Below are positions 1 through 7,868 of a DNA stretch of 35,601 bases, one piece after another. How positions within the stretch are numbered: position 1 is the first letter of the stretch; each line of letters starts with the position of its first letter. The notes beneath the pieces are model-generated. The model did not search any database, was not told where the DNA came from, and saw nothing but the letters and a program-made list of their open reading frames with translations. The stretch comes from Desulfatiglans sp. (GTDB taxonomy: Bacteria > Desulfobacterota > DSM-4660 > Desulfatiglandales > HGW-15): NCBI GenBank assembly GCA_012513605.1, contig JAAZBV010000064.1:1-35601 (forward strand), read 5' to 3'. The translations under genes and the position numbers were made by a program.

Positions 1-138
1 GACTTTGAGTTCAAGTCTCTTCCAGCAGACAAATCCTTCACCATCACCATAGAGGCAAAGGGCTATAAGACCCAGACCATCAATATCAAAACCGATAAGG
101 ATTATAATCTGGGCGAGATAATACTTGCGTCTAACTAA
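1..138 (+). CDS. C-terminal end of an unidentified protein (5' end outside window)
   Basis: Frame 1 is open from the first base to a TAA at 136-138 and encodes the last 45 residues of a protein whose start lies outside the window. The sequence has alternating hydrophobic and polar residues, with segments such as FTITIEAKGYKTQTINIKT and YNLGEIIL. This pattern is usual for the last strands of a beta-sandwich domain of the carboxypeptidase-regulatory-like or PEGA type, where an 'AxGY' turn precedes 'xxLGxIxL'. The family assignment is inferred from pattern alone. The cupin gene starts 24 bases downstream with its own ribosome binding site, so the two may be co-transcribed. Confidence 0.6.
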   Translation, partial: DFEFKSLPADKSFTITIEAKGYKTQTINIKTDKDYNLGEIILASN

Positions 139-161
139 AATGAAATAAAGGAGAAAATAGT

Positions 162-488
162 ATGAAGACAGTAAAGGATACAGCAGGGACACCATATGAG
201 GCGGCAAAGCACTTTGGTGTATTCGGATTGCAGAAATTTGTTGAGGAATCAAAGAGGGTAAAGGTCTTTTATTCCTACTTTCAGCCAAACGGCGGGGCAG
301 AGATGGCAGGCTCCCCCACTGAAAAGATCTATTATGTGGCAAATGGCTCTATAACAGTAAACGGCAAGAATGAGACTCATGTCCTGAACAAGGGAGACCT
401 CATCTTTATAGGGGCAAATGAAGAGCGTGAGATGAAGGTAATTGGCGGTAAACCCGCAGAGGTACTGGTATTTATTATTACTCCTTAA
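162..488 (+). CDS. small cupin-fold protein lacking classical metal ligands
   Basis: The 108-residue product has the single-domain cupin layout. Cupin motif 1 region is at about residues 43-68 (PNGGAEMAG, then EKIYYVANGSITVNG) and motif 2 at about 78-100 (KGDLIFIGANEEREMKV). The fold signature (YYVANGSITVNG, GDLIFI) is clear. However, the HxH pair and the motif 2 histidine that bind metal in most cupins are absent (Glu-Met-Ala and Asn instead). It may bind a ligand without a metal or use unusual ligands. An AGGAG sequence lies just upstream of ATG 162. It precedes an SDR dehydrogenase by 79 bases and may assist the same pathway. The substrate is unknown. Confidence 0.75.
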   Translation: MKTVKDTAGTPYEAAKHFGVFGLQKFVEESKRVKVFYSYFQPNGGAEMAGSPTEKIYYVANGSITVNGKNETHVLNKGDLIFIGANEEREMKVIGGKPAEVLVFIITP

Positions 489-494
489 TTTAAA

Positions 495-517
495 ACAGGT
501 TTTTTCCCTTGACCTGT
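495..517 (+). terminator. weak hairpin between cupin and SDR genes
   Basis: ACAGGT (495-500) pairs with ACCTGT (512-517) around an 11-base loop, with further partial pairing of the flanking AATTTA and TAAATT. No T-tract follows directly. It could be a weak terminator or an mRNA stability hairpin. Confidence 0.3.
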
Positions 518-567
518 AAATTGATATTTTCTATAGTCGGAGACCAAACTTAAGAAAGGAGTATAAA

Positions 568-1314
568 ATGTTCAGACTAGACGGAAAAGTTGCAATAATA
601 AACGGTGGTGCAGGGGGCTTAGGAGAAGCATGTGCAGTGGCCTTTGCAGCACAGGGAGCAAAGGTAGTAATAGCCGATGTAAACCTTGAGGGTTCAAAGA
701 AGGTTGCGGAAAAAATAGGTCCTGATGCAATGGGGTTGGCCGTTAATGTTGCCAGTGAAGAATCGGTTGCTGAGGTGGCAAAGGCAGTAGTGGAAAAGTA
801 TGGCACAATAGATATCCTGGTAAATGCACACGGTATAAACATCAAGATGCCTGCTGTTGACATCAATATAGACAACTGGGACAAGATGTTCCAGGTAAAT
901 GTAAGGGGCGTTATGATCCCATGCAAAGTCATCGGTAAGATCATGATTGAAAAGAAAAAGGGCAAGATAATCAATTTCTCATCAGTAAGAGGCATCAGAG
1001 GCACTGATGGCGGTAACATGCCCTATGGCGCCACAAAAGGTGCTGTTGACATGATAACCCGTATGCTGGCAGCCGAATGGGCGCCATATGGAATCAACGT
1101 TAATGCAGTTGGCCCATCTGTTGTAATGACCGAGAATTTCAGAAAGGCTGTTGCCCCTGAAAGACTTGAAATTCTCAAATCAAAGACACTGTTCAAGAAA
1201 TTCCTTGACCCGGAAGATATAGCAGCCGCCTGTGTATACCTTGCTTCAAAGGAGGCTGATAATATAACAGGCCTTATTCACTATGTTGATGGCGGCTTGA
1301 CCGCAATAGGGTAG
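568..1314 (+). CDS. short-chain dehydrogenase/reductase (classical SDR)
   Basis: At 248 residues this is a standard-length classical SDR that should oxidise a hydroxyl or reduce a carbonyl with NAD(P). The cofactor-binding glycine motif is at residues 13-19 (GGAGGLG, in place of the usual TGxxxGxG). The acidic residue D37 after the second strand favours NAD. The NNAG equivalent is NAHG at 86-89. Catalytic residues are S138/S139, Y153 and K157 (YGATK). The C-terminal GLIHYVDGGLTAIG is the usual SDR ending. AAGGAG precedes ATG 568. A co-directional cyclase-family gene follows after 106 bases, and an acyl-CoA synthetase after that, so a role in degrading a cyclic or aromatic-derived alcohol or acid is plausible. 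The substrate is not visible. Confidence 0.9.
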   Translation: MFRLDGKVAIINGGAGGLGEACAVAFAAQGAKVVIADVNLEGSKKVAEKIGPDAMGLAVNVASEESVAEVAKAVVEKYGTIDILVNAHGINIKMPAVDINIDNWDKMFQVNVRGVMIPCKVIGKIMIEKKKGKIINFSSVRGIRGTDGGNMPYGATKGAVDMITRMLAAEWAPYGINVNAVGPSVVMTENFRKAVAPERLEILKSKTLFKKFLDPEDIAAACVYLASKEADNITGLIHYVDGGLTAIG

Positions 1315-1338
1315 TAGAAATATTTTGTCTTAAACCAG

Positions 1339-1366
1339 GGGTAGTAACCATTATTGATTATTACCC
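1339..1366 (+). other. intergenic hairpin without T-tract
   Basis: GGGTAGTAA (1339-1347) pairs with TTATTACCC (1358-1366) with one G-T wobble and a 10-base loop. No T-run follows, so this is more likely a processing or stability element between the SDR and cyclase genes than a terminator. Confidence 0.35.
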
Positions 1367-1420
1367 GGAAATTATAGATTAATAAAAATCTAATTACATA
1401 ATAAAGAGGAGGATTTAATT

Positions 1421-2308
1421 ATGGCATACATGCCGCTGAACAAAAAAAGGATGTACCTTGACAGAAAAAAGATGACGAAGATTTATGACCTCTCACAGCC
1501 CTGGGGTGTTGATACACCTCTCTGGCCCTTTCCCGGTCCCCGTCAGGACCTGCTTTTTCCCCGCGGACAGTACCTTGGCCGTTTTCATAAACGTACCATG
1601 ACCTATACCGGTACACTCCATGCCGGGACACATATGGACGCACCAAATCATGTTCTCCATGAAGAAGAGGTTGACAGGAAACGCAATGGTTATTCATTGA
1701 ACGAACTGCCCCTTGAATACTGCGTTGGAACCGGTGTTATCCTTGATATGCGCCACATGAAAGACGAGTTTGAGAAGAAATGGAAGACAGGGTTTGAGCC
1801 TGATCTGTGGAAGATCATTATGCCTGAGGATGTAGAAAAGGCATGCAAGAAGGATAAGCTTGAGATCAAAGAAAATGACTGGGTAGTAATGAACACAGGT
1901 TTTCATCATTACTGGAGAATAAATAATGACAAGTATTATAACTATTACCCGGGCATGGGTCCTGAGGTTGCGGAATATCTGATTCATGAAAAGAAGATTA
2001 AGGGCGTTACAGGCACCTGGGGCGCAACAGATTCTCCACTGTGGCATTATCCTCTCAAGGAACAGATGCCCTGGCTCCATACCGCATACTGCAAGGCAAC
2101 AGGCAGAAATCCTGATGAAGATTTTCCGGATTATGAACCATGCCATCGTATGTTCATGCAGGCAGGGTGTATCACAGTAGAAAACGCTGGCGGCGATGTT
2201 GATGAGATCACAGGAAAGCGCATGATTATTGCTGCTTTACCCTTCCGCTGCGAAATGGCAGATGGTGGTTTCGTAAGACTTGTTGCATGGAAAGAGGGAT
2301 CATTCTAA
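1421..2308 (+). CDS. cyclase-family metal-dependent hydrolase (kynurenine formamidase-like)
   Basis: This 295-residue protein belongs to the putative cyclase / kynurenine formamidase-like family, metal-dependent enzymes that hydrolyse amide, lactone or cyclic bonds. The diagnostic HxGTHxDxPxH motif is complete at residues 67-77 (HAGTHMDAPNH), giving the metal ligands H67, H71 and D73. A second typical segment is WGATDSPLWHYPL at about residues 200-212. The length is somewhat above the 210-260 common in the family because of an N-terminal extension and a long middle loop. An AGGAGG at 1407-1412 sets ATG 1421 as the start. It is followed by a strong terminator and is co-directional with the SDR. 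A hydrolytic step after oxidation is likely, but the substrate is unknown. Confidence 0.85.
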   Translation: MAYMPLNKKRMYLDRKKMTKIYDLSQPWGVDTPLWPFPGPRQDLLFPRGQYLGRFHKRTMTYTGTLHAGTHMDAPNHVLHEEEVDRKRNGYSLNELPLEYCVGTGVILDMRHMKDEFEKKWKTGFEPDLWKIIMPEDVEKACKKDKLEIKENDWVVMNTGFHHYWRINNDKYYNYYPGMGPEVAEYLIHEKKIKGVTGTWGATDSPLWHYPLKEQMPWLHTAYCKATGRNPDEDFPDYEPCHRMFMQAGCITVENAGGDVDEITGKRMIIAALPFRCEMADGGFVRLVAWKEGSF

Positions 2309-2340
2309 TCCATAGTTTTACATGCCTTTATAATGAAATT

Positions 2341-2374
2341 AAAACCGAGCCTGTTATAGGCTCGGTTTTGTTTT
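2341..2374 (+). terminator. rho-independent terminator after the cyclase gene
   Basis: AAAACCGAGCCT (2341-2352) and AGGCTCGGTTTT (2358-2369) form a perfect 12-bp stem with a five-base loop (GTTAT). A T-rich tail (GTTTTA) follows. This is a strong intrinsic terminator and separates the SDR/cyclase unit from the acyl-CoA synthetase. Confidence 0.9.
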
Positions 2375-2387
2375 ATAGTGACCTGAT

Positions 2388-4580
2388 ATGATAAAAAATA
2401 CAGAAGGTATTAATTATTTTTTTAAACCCGAATCCATTGTGGTTATCGGGGCCTCCGACGTGGCTGCGACCTTTGGTACAAGATATTTGCAGGCATTGAT
2501 GGATATAGGCTTTAAAGGCCGGCTCTATGCGGTTAATTATAAGGGTGATGAAACCCTCGGACTAAAGATATACCGCAGTGTAATGGAACTGCCTGGAACA
2601 CCGGAACTTGCCTGTATATGCGTTTCTGCAAAATATGGACCTGATGTTTTAAGAGAGTGCCATAAAAAGGGTGTAAAGGCAGCTATCATCCTGAGCGCAG
2701 GTTTCAGTGAATATGACGAAGAGGGTAAGAGGCTCGAAAGGGAGATTGTTGAGATTGCAAGAGAGGGGATAAGGGTTATGGGGCCAAACTGCTTTGGCAC
2801 CTATTGCCCTGCCGGCAGGGTAACCGTTGTACCCGGGGGCCATTTCCCTAAAGAGGCAGGGGGAGTTGCACTATTAACCCAGAGCGGTCAGCTGGCAGAG
2901 GGTATAACCGCGCCTGCCTTTGGCGAGGGGGTGAGATACTCAAAGGTCGCAAGCTATGGAAACGCATGCAACACAAATGAGGCCGATCTTCTTGAATACC
3001 TGATGCGGGATAATGAGACACAAATCTTTTCAGCATATCTTGAAGGGGTAAGGGACGGTCGCAGGTTTTTTAATATTGCAAGGGTAAACAGGGGTAAAAA
3101 ACCCATTATTATCTGGAAGGTGGGTTTAACAAACATGGGCGCTGCCGCCGCATCTTCACATACAGGCTCCCTTGCCGGCGATTCTATCGTTTGGGACACA
3201 TTTTTTAAACAGACAGGGGCAATCAGGGTAGAGACCCGCGAGGAGCTTATTGATACATCTATCGGGTTTTCATGTCTTCCTTCAGGGACAGGCACTGGTG
3301 TGGCATTTATAAGCGGAGGGGGGGCAGGTACTGTCATAGGCGCTGATGCATGTGAAATGGCAGGGATGCATTTACCCTCATTTACAGCAGGTACAGCAGC
3401 AAGGTTGAATGAGCTGCTCCCTTCAGCAGGCACAATTGCAAAAAATCCCCTTGATATAGGCACACCTCATCCGCCCCTTGAGATCTTTACAAAGGTGCTG
3501 GAGGCGCTCGCTGAAAGTGACGGGGTTGATGTAATAGTCATAAGAAGGATCTTTTTTGCCATAAAGGCCGCAAGATATTTTGCAGGCGCCCATGCACCCT
3601 CTCCTGATCAGGTAGAGGCCATTAAACAGGTGCCGGTAAATATAAAACAAAAATATAATAAGCCTGTTGTCATAATACTCCCTGAAGACCTGACCGGCAC
3701 AGAGGATATAGAGCTGGAGCAGGAGCGAAGAGAGCTGAGGGATTTCTACTTCAGGCATGGCATACCGGTCTTCAGAAGTGAACAGAGGGCCTTTGTCGCT
3801 TTGGGTTACCTTGCAGGATTCAGAAAGGATCAGGGTATTCATATAGATATCCCGGCAAAGATAGATACAGAATCAAAAGGCAGGGCTTTGTTCCTGGATA
3901 CAATAAAGAATGCAGGCAGCTCTGTGCTTGATGAAATACAGTGCAAAAAAATCCTTAAAGAGTATGGGCTTGAGTCAACTGAACCTGTGCTGTGTAAAAC
4001 AGAGAAAGATGCAGTTACAGCGGCTGAAAACTTTGGTTATCCGGTTGTGATGAAGATAATCTCTCCTCAAATTACACACAAGAGCGATATTGGTGCTGTA
4101 AAACTCAATCTGAAAAATGCAAATGATGTGAAAACCGCATTTAACGATATAATGTCTGTCTCAAGGGAAAAGGCGCCGAATGCAACACTTGAAGGTGTCT
4201 CTGTTCAGCGTATGGCAAGGCCCGGTCTTGAGCTTGTTATCGGTATGACAAAGGACCAGCAGTTCGGGCCTATGGTCATGTTTGGTATGGGCGGCACACT
4301 TGTTGAGGTGTTAAAGGATATCTCATTCAGGATCACGCCGTTAAGCAGACAGGATGCATCAGAGATGATAAGAGAGACAAAGGTCTATACTTTACTTAAA
4401 GGATATCGTGGACAAGCGTCTGTTGATATACCTTATCTCGAAGAGCTGCTTCTTAAGGTATCAGCCATGGTAAAGGAAAACCCTGAGATAAAGGAGATGG
4501 ATATCAATCCGCTCTTTGCCTATGAAAAGAATGCGGTGGCGGTTGATGCAAGGATTATCCTTGAGGCTGAAACCATATAA
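2388..4580 (+). CDS. NDP-forming acyl-CoA synthetase (acetate-CoA ligase ADP-forming type), fused alpha-beta
   Basis: The 730-residue protein has the full fused architecture of ADP-forming acyl-CoA synthetases, which convert an acyl-CoA, ADP and phosphate to the acid, CoA and ATP, or the reverse. The CoA-binding Rossmann domain is at about 12-105 (FKPESIVVIGAS). The succinyl-CoA-ligase-like alpha part is at about 150-300, with the phosphohistidine motif SHTGSLAG and H258. A second ligase domain runs at about 300-480. The ATP-grasp beta part is at about 505-730, with HKSDIGAVKLN near 564 and FGPMVMFGMGGTLVE. ATG 2388 has no strong Shine-Dalgarno and lies 13 bases after the terminator tail. This enzyme type is common in anaerobes that gain ATP from CoA thioesters. 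It could recover energy from, or activate, the acid made by the preceding genes. Confidence 0.9.
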   Translation: MIKNTEGINYFFKPESIVVIGASDVAATFGTRYLQALMDIGFKGRLYAVNYKGDETLGLKIYRSVMELPGTPELACICVSAKYGPDVLRECHKKGVKAAIILSAGFSEYDEEGKRLEREIVEIAREGIRVMGPNCFGTYCPAGRVTVVPGGHFPKEAGGVALLTQSGQLAEGITAPAFGEGVRYSKVASYGNACNTNEADLLEYLMRDNETQIFSAYLEGVRDGRRFFNIARVNRGKKPIIIWKVGLTNMGAAAASSHTGSLAGDSIVWDTFFKQTGAIRVETREELIDTSIGFSCLPSGTGTGVAFISGGGAGTVIGADACEMAGMHLPSFTAGTAARLNELLPSAGTIAKNPLDIGTPHPPLEIFTKVLEALAESDGVDVIVIRRIFFAIKAARYFAGAHAPSPDQVEAIKQVPVNIKQKYNKPVVIILPEDLTGTEDIELEQERRELRDFYFRHGIPVFRSEQRAFVALGYLAGFRKDQGIHIDIPAKIDTESKGRALFLDTIKNAGSSVLDEIQCKKILKEYGLESTEPVLCKTEKDAVTAAENFGYPVVMKIISPQITHKSDIGAVKLNLKNANDVKTAFNDIMSVSREKAPNATLEGVSVQRMARPGLELVIGMTKDQQFGPMVMFGMGGTLVEVLKDISFRITPLSRQDASEMIRETKVYTLLKGYRGQASVDIPYLEELLLKVSAMVKENPEIKEMDINPLFAYEKNAVAVDARIILEAETI

Positions 4581-4591
4581 AAATATTTTAA

Positions 4592-4909
4592 CTATTCATT
4601 TGCAGGATATGAAAAATCATCGTTTTCAAGCTCTATCTCTATCCCGCCCGCAAACCGTGCAATAAGATTGTATATGAGGCAGGCAATGGCAACAAAGATA
4701 AAGCCAAGCACTGCATAAATTATTGGCATAATGATCATGAATATACCACCAAAGAGACCGCCAAATAAACCGGGGAAGCTATCTTTCGCAGGGCCTGTAA
4801 CCATGGTGATTAAGCCTATAGGAATCATAATAATAGCTGAAAAAATAAAATACATTATTGCTGCAAATTTTGCTGTCTGCACTACCCCTATCTTTTTTAT
4901 TCTTACCAT
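4592..4909 (-). CDS. small membrane protein, DUF3566-like
   Basis: The 105-residue product starts VRIKKIGVVQTAKFAAIMYF and has two hydrophobic segments (about residues 12-37 and 52-85) separated by a short Gly/Phe-rich loop (FPGLFGGLFGG). The tail is acidic (IEIELENDDF). The 'RIKKIGVVQTAKF' start followed by membrane helices resembles the DUF3566 family, whose function is unknown. AAGGAG lies upstream of its ATG on the minus strand. It converges on the acyl-CoA synthetase gene with an 11-base gap and no visible terminator between them. Confidence 0.65.
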   Translation of the reverse strand: MVRIKKIGVVQTAKFAAIMYFIFSAIIMIPIGLITMVTGPAKDSFPGLFGGLFGGIFMIIMPIIYAVLGFIFVAIACLIYNLIARFAGGIEIELENDDFSYPANE

Positions 4910-5007
4910 CTGATTCTCCTTGTGATTTATTTTTGGTCGTAATATTTACCATGCAGGTTAAAATTACCACCCTAAGTTACCCTTTCAGGTTAATTTTGCA
5001 ACTGTTT

Positions 5008-5796
5008 TTACAAATATCCGTGTGAAGCGCAGAGCACATGCTGGTACATGCCGCCATCACAGGGTATGTTGGCTCCCCTAATCCAGCTGCTGTGGTCACT
5101 GCATAAAAATGCTACCAGAGGGGCAATGTCTTTTGGCTTACCAGGCCTGTCCATCACCCTGAAATCCTCTTCAGCCCTTGCACCAAGTGTTTTGATAAAG
5201 TCCGGTAGTATAGGTGTATCCACCGGCCCGGGGCTTATGCAGTTCATCCTTATGTCCCTGTCACGCCATGTCCACCTGTTTATCATTGTCCAGACAATAA
5301 GTGTCTCCTTCGAAAAAAAGTAGGAGCGGCCAGCTTCATCTGGTATCCCTATCCTGTCACAAAGGCTTTCGACATTAGTAAAATCTCTGTGGCTGAGCAA
5401 TGCCTTAATCTGGTCTTCGGCCTTGTACCATTCAAAGCCCGCAAGGGAGGCCATGTTAACGATGGAGCTATTGTTATTGAGTTTATCGATCATAAGCTCT
5501 GTGAAATGCCTGAGCCCTAAAAAATTAACCTTTATAACCATTGCCCTGTTTCTGGTCGGAGGGAGACCCGCAATGTTACATATGGCATCTATGCCATCAG
5601 GGATTTTTTTAACAGCAGCATCTATTGACGCAGGGTCTGATAAATCGGCCTTAACATAATGATCAATGTTTTTCTGAGGCTGATTCAGGTCTACACCAAT
5701 TACTGTAGCCCCCTGCTTCTTCAGTTCTTTAGCGCTCTCTGCCCCTATACCTGATGCGGCCCCTGTAACAACGATCTTTTTATTTGTGAGATACAT
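5008..5796 (-). CDS. SDR oxidoreductase, coniferyl-alcohol / 3-alpha-hydroxysteroid dehydrogenase-like
   Basis: This 262-residue SDR has the cofactor motif TGAASGIG at residues 11-18, D36 after the second strand (NAD preference), NIAG at 74-77, S117 and the active-site Y159/K163 (YFFSK). The long insert before the active-site tyrosine (SLAGFEWYKAEDQIKALLS) and the ISPGPVDTPI segment resemble the branch annotated as coniferyl-alcohol dehydrogenase or 3-alpha-hydroxysteroid dehydrogenase. The exact substrate is uncertain. AGGAGG upstream of the minus-strand ATG supports the start. The upstream region (5797-6137) is shared with a plus-strand HIT-family gene. Confidence 0.85.
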   Translation of the reverse strand: MYLTNKKIVVTGAASGIGAESAKELKKQGATVIGVDLNQPQKNIDHYVKADLSDPASIDAAVKKIPDGIDAICNIAGLPPTRNRAMVIKVNFLGLRHFTELMIDKLNNNSSIVNMASLAGFEWYKAEDQIKALLSHRDFTNVESLCDRIGIPDEAGRSYFFSKETLIVWTMINRWTWRDRDIRMNCISPGPVDTPILPDFIKTLGARAEEDFRVMDRPGKPKDIAPLVAFLCSDHSSWIRGANIPCDGGMYQHVLCASHGYL

Positions 5797-6137
5797 AGTG
5801 CCTCCTGATGGTTTTATTAAGAGGTTAATTGGATGCTGATATGTGTTTCTACTATTAGCATATAATTGATATTGATAGGAATAAAATAATCCTCACCTTT
5901 ATATCAGATATTGTTGAAGGAAAAATATCCCCTGACGTGGGGTTTTATACCCGTCTCCACCCAAAATATCCTGTTGAAAACCGGCTACTGTTAATGTACA
6001 TTTGCGCTTGTTTCTATTCTTTACAGGCTTTTCAGAAGTATCATTGTATTATAAAAATCAGGTTTTACCGGGTATGTTTATTAGAGCAGGAAGATAAGCA
6101 GAAACTATATTTACATATGTCGGAAGGAGAAATAGTC
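5797..6137. other. intergenic region between divergent genes
   Basis: About 340 bases separate the minus-strand SDR from the plus-strand HIT-family reading frame. It is AT-rich and must hold promoters for both directions, but I cannot point to confident -35/-10 pairs. An open frame running from 5937 into the HIT gene shows no protein-like composition upstream of 6138 and is not called. Confidence 0.5.
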
Positions 6138-6624
6138 ATGGATGAAAATACTGTATATGAAGATAAATATTTTAAAGTGATAAATCCAATTCCGGCCCTT
6201 CATTGCAGAGATGATGGGGGACATTTAATACTTATTAAAAAAGAGAGTCCATGATCGTTCAGATATGACCTGGCAGGAGGCCATTGATTTTATGAGGATA
6301 TCTATGGCTGTTGGAAAAGCTATGTATGAAATATTGGATATTGAAAGAATGAATTACGCGGATTTGGGGAATTGGGGGCTTGATGATCCTGAAGGAGCAA
6401 AAATGCACCTTCATTTTTTTGGAAGAGCAAGAACTCAAATGCACCTGATGCGAGGGCAATGCATGGTCTTTTTCCCAAAAGATCATCCAATTTATAAAGG
6501 CCATCTTAAGCACTTTAATCTTCAGGAGATCATGAATCTTCGTAATAAAATAGATAGTATCCTTAAAGGTGAGAAATATATAAAAATGGCTGAATTAGCA
6601 GGGATAGAGATGTCGGGCTCTTAA
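6138..6624 (+). pseudogene. HIT-family protein gene interrupted by a frameshift
   Basis: Two frames together make one HIT-like domain. The first starts at ATG 6138 (GGAG 10 bases upstream) and reads through HLILIKK before hitting TGA 6252-6254. The second, in the next frame, continues with VHDRSDMTWQEAIDFM and ends at 6624. Removing one A from the six-A run at 6237-6242 joins them into a 161-residue protein (487 bases, one more than a multiple of three). The catalytic loop reads AKMHLHFFGRA, so the first histidine of the usual HxHxH triad is Lys. HIT proteins are nucleotide hydrolases or transferases. The frameshift may be a real mutation, a sequencing or assembly error in the homopolymer, or slippage. 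Confidence 0.75.
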
Positions 6625-6767
6625 CCCGTCATCTTTGAAGTATATTGCTGAAAGTGGAAATGATGTTGTTAAAATATAGCTATGGTATTTATTAGAATAT
6701 TGATTGGAATATTGTTGTGTTGCTTCGCTTAACACATCCTGCGCACTTTTAGAAAAAGGACAGTAAA

Positions 6768-7325
6768 ATGAATGAAACTAAGCATCGTGTTTGCCCTGTC
6801 GGCGATGCATGGTCACTCGACAACAAAATTCGCAGGCTGTATCAAAATCCAGTTAAAATATTGGAACCATATCTTCAAGAAGGGATGACCGTGCTTGATG
6901 TCGGCTGTGGCCCTGGGTTTTTTACCATTGATATGGCAGGGATGGTTGGTGAAGCAGGAAAAGTTATTGCTGTTGACCTGCAGGAAGGGATGCTTCAAAA
7001 ATTAAGATCCAAAATAAAAGCAACCGAGCTTGAAAGCCGAATAGAGCTTCACCAGTGTGATCAAAATAAAATCGGTATATCTGAGCAAGTGGACTTCATT
7101 TTGCTTTTCTATATGGTTCACGAAGTGCCTGAAAAGGCATCATTTTTTACCGAACTGTTTTCACTTTTAAAATCAAACAGACAAGCCCTGATCGTTGAAC
7201 CGCCGTTTCATGTATCAGGGGCAGCATTTCGAAAAACGCTGCAAACAGCAGAGGCAGTTGGCTTCAAAACAGTAGAGGGGCCAAAAATGTTATTTCATAA
7301 CACAGCGATATTAATAAAGGGTTAA
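6768..7325 (+). CDS. class I SAM-dependent methyltransferase
   Basis: The 185-residue protein has the Rossmann-like methyltransferase fold. Motif I VLDVGCGPGFFT is at residues 42-53 and the acidic residue D70 in VIAVDLQ binds the SAM ribose. The post-II segment ELHQCD and the motif around VDFILLFYMVHEV (HEVP replaces the usual DxxxxxP region) follow. The C-terminal half is short, with no obvious substrate domain, so small-molecule methylation is likely. The substrate is unknown. An AGGACAG sequence precedes ATG 6768. The PAS gene follows co-directionally after 84 bases. Confidence 0.85.
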   Translation: MNETKHRVCPVGDAWSLDNKIRRLYQNPVKILEPYLQEGMTVLDVGCGPGFFTIDMAGMVGEAGKVIAVDLQEGMLQKLRSKIKATELESRIELHQCDQNKIGISEQVDFILLFYMVHEVPEKASFFTELFSLLKSNRQALIVEPPFHVSGAAFRKTLQTAEAVGFKTVEGPKMLFHNTAILIKG

Positions 7326-7409
7326 CATTTGGATCCGGCAACTCTTCGGATGTTATTTTTTGGTTTGAATTCATGGAGAAAACAAGTTTTGATATAACAG
7401 GAAAACACG

Positions 7410-7862
7410 ATGAGGACTGATACATCACAATTAATTAATATGGCTGAATTGCTGGTGGAGCAATCTCCTGATGGTATCGTGTTCGCAGATAAAAAAGGCA
7501 TAATTCGTGTCTGGAATAGGGCAGCGGAGAGGATTTTCGGGTTTAGAGCTGAGGAGGCCATTGGCGTTAATTTAGATATCATCATTCCAGAACGTTTCAG
7601 GGATGCCCATTGGCGCGGGTTTGAACGTGCCATTAACGAGCGAGCTACAAAGTATGCCGGGAAAAGTATGCCCACAAGGGCAGTTCGTTCGGATGGCACT
7701 TTAGTTTATGTCGAGCTTAGCTTCTCCATTATACTTGATGCAAATGGTGATGTCCTTGGGGCACTCGCACATGCACGGGACATTACTGAACGATTCGAGA
7801 AGGAACGTGCTGATCGAAAACGTCTCCAGGAACTTGAGAAGATATTGGATTCCAAGACCTGA
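7410..7862 (+). CDS. stand-alone PAS-domain protein
   Basis: The 150-residue protein is one PAS domain (about residues 8-130) followed by a short charged helix (ITERFEKERADRKRLQELEKIL). PAS hallmarks are ESPDGIVFADKKGIIRVWN-type start (here EQSPDGIVF), RAAERIFGF, and the closing ALAHARDITER. There is no kinase, cyclase or HTH output domain, so it would have to act through a partner. A histidine in ERFRDAHWRGF sits in the helical region used for haem in some sensors, but haem binding is only a guess. It converges on the KAS III-like gene with a six-base gap. Confidence 0.85.
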   Translation: MRTDTSQLINMAELLVEQSPDGIVFADKKGIIRVWNRAAERIFGFRAEEAIGVNLDIIIPERFRDAHWRGFERAINERATKYAGKSMPTRAVRSDGTLVYVELSFSIILDANGDVLGALAHARDITERFEKERADRKRLQELEKILDSKT

Positions 7863-7868
7863 CGAGAA

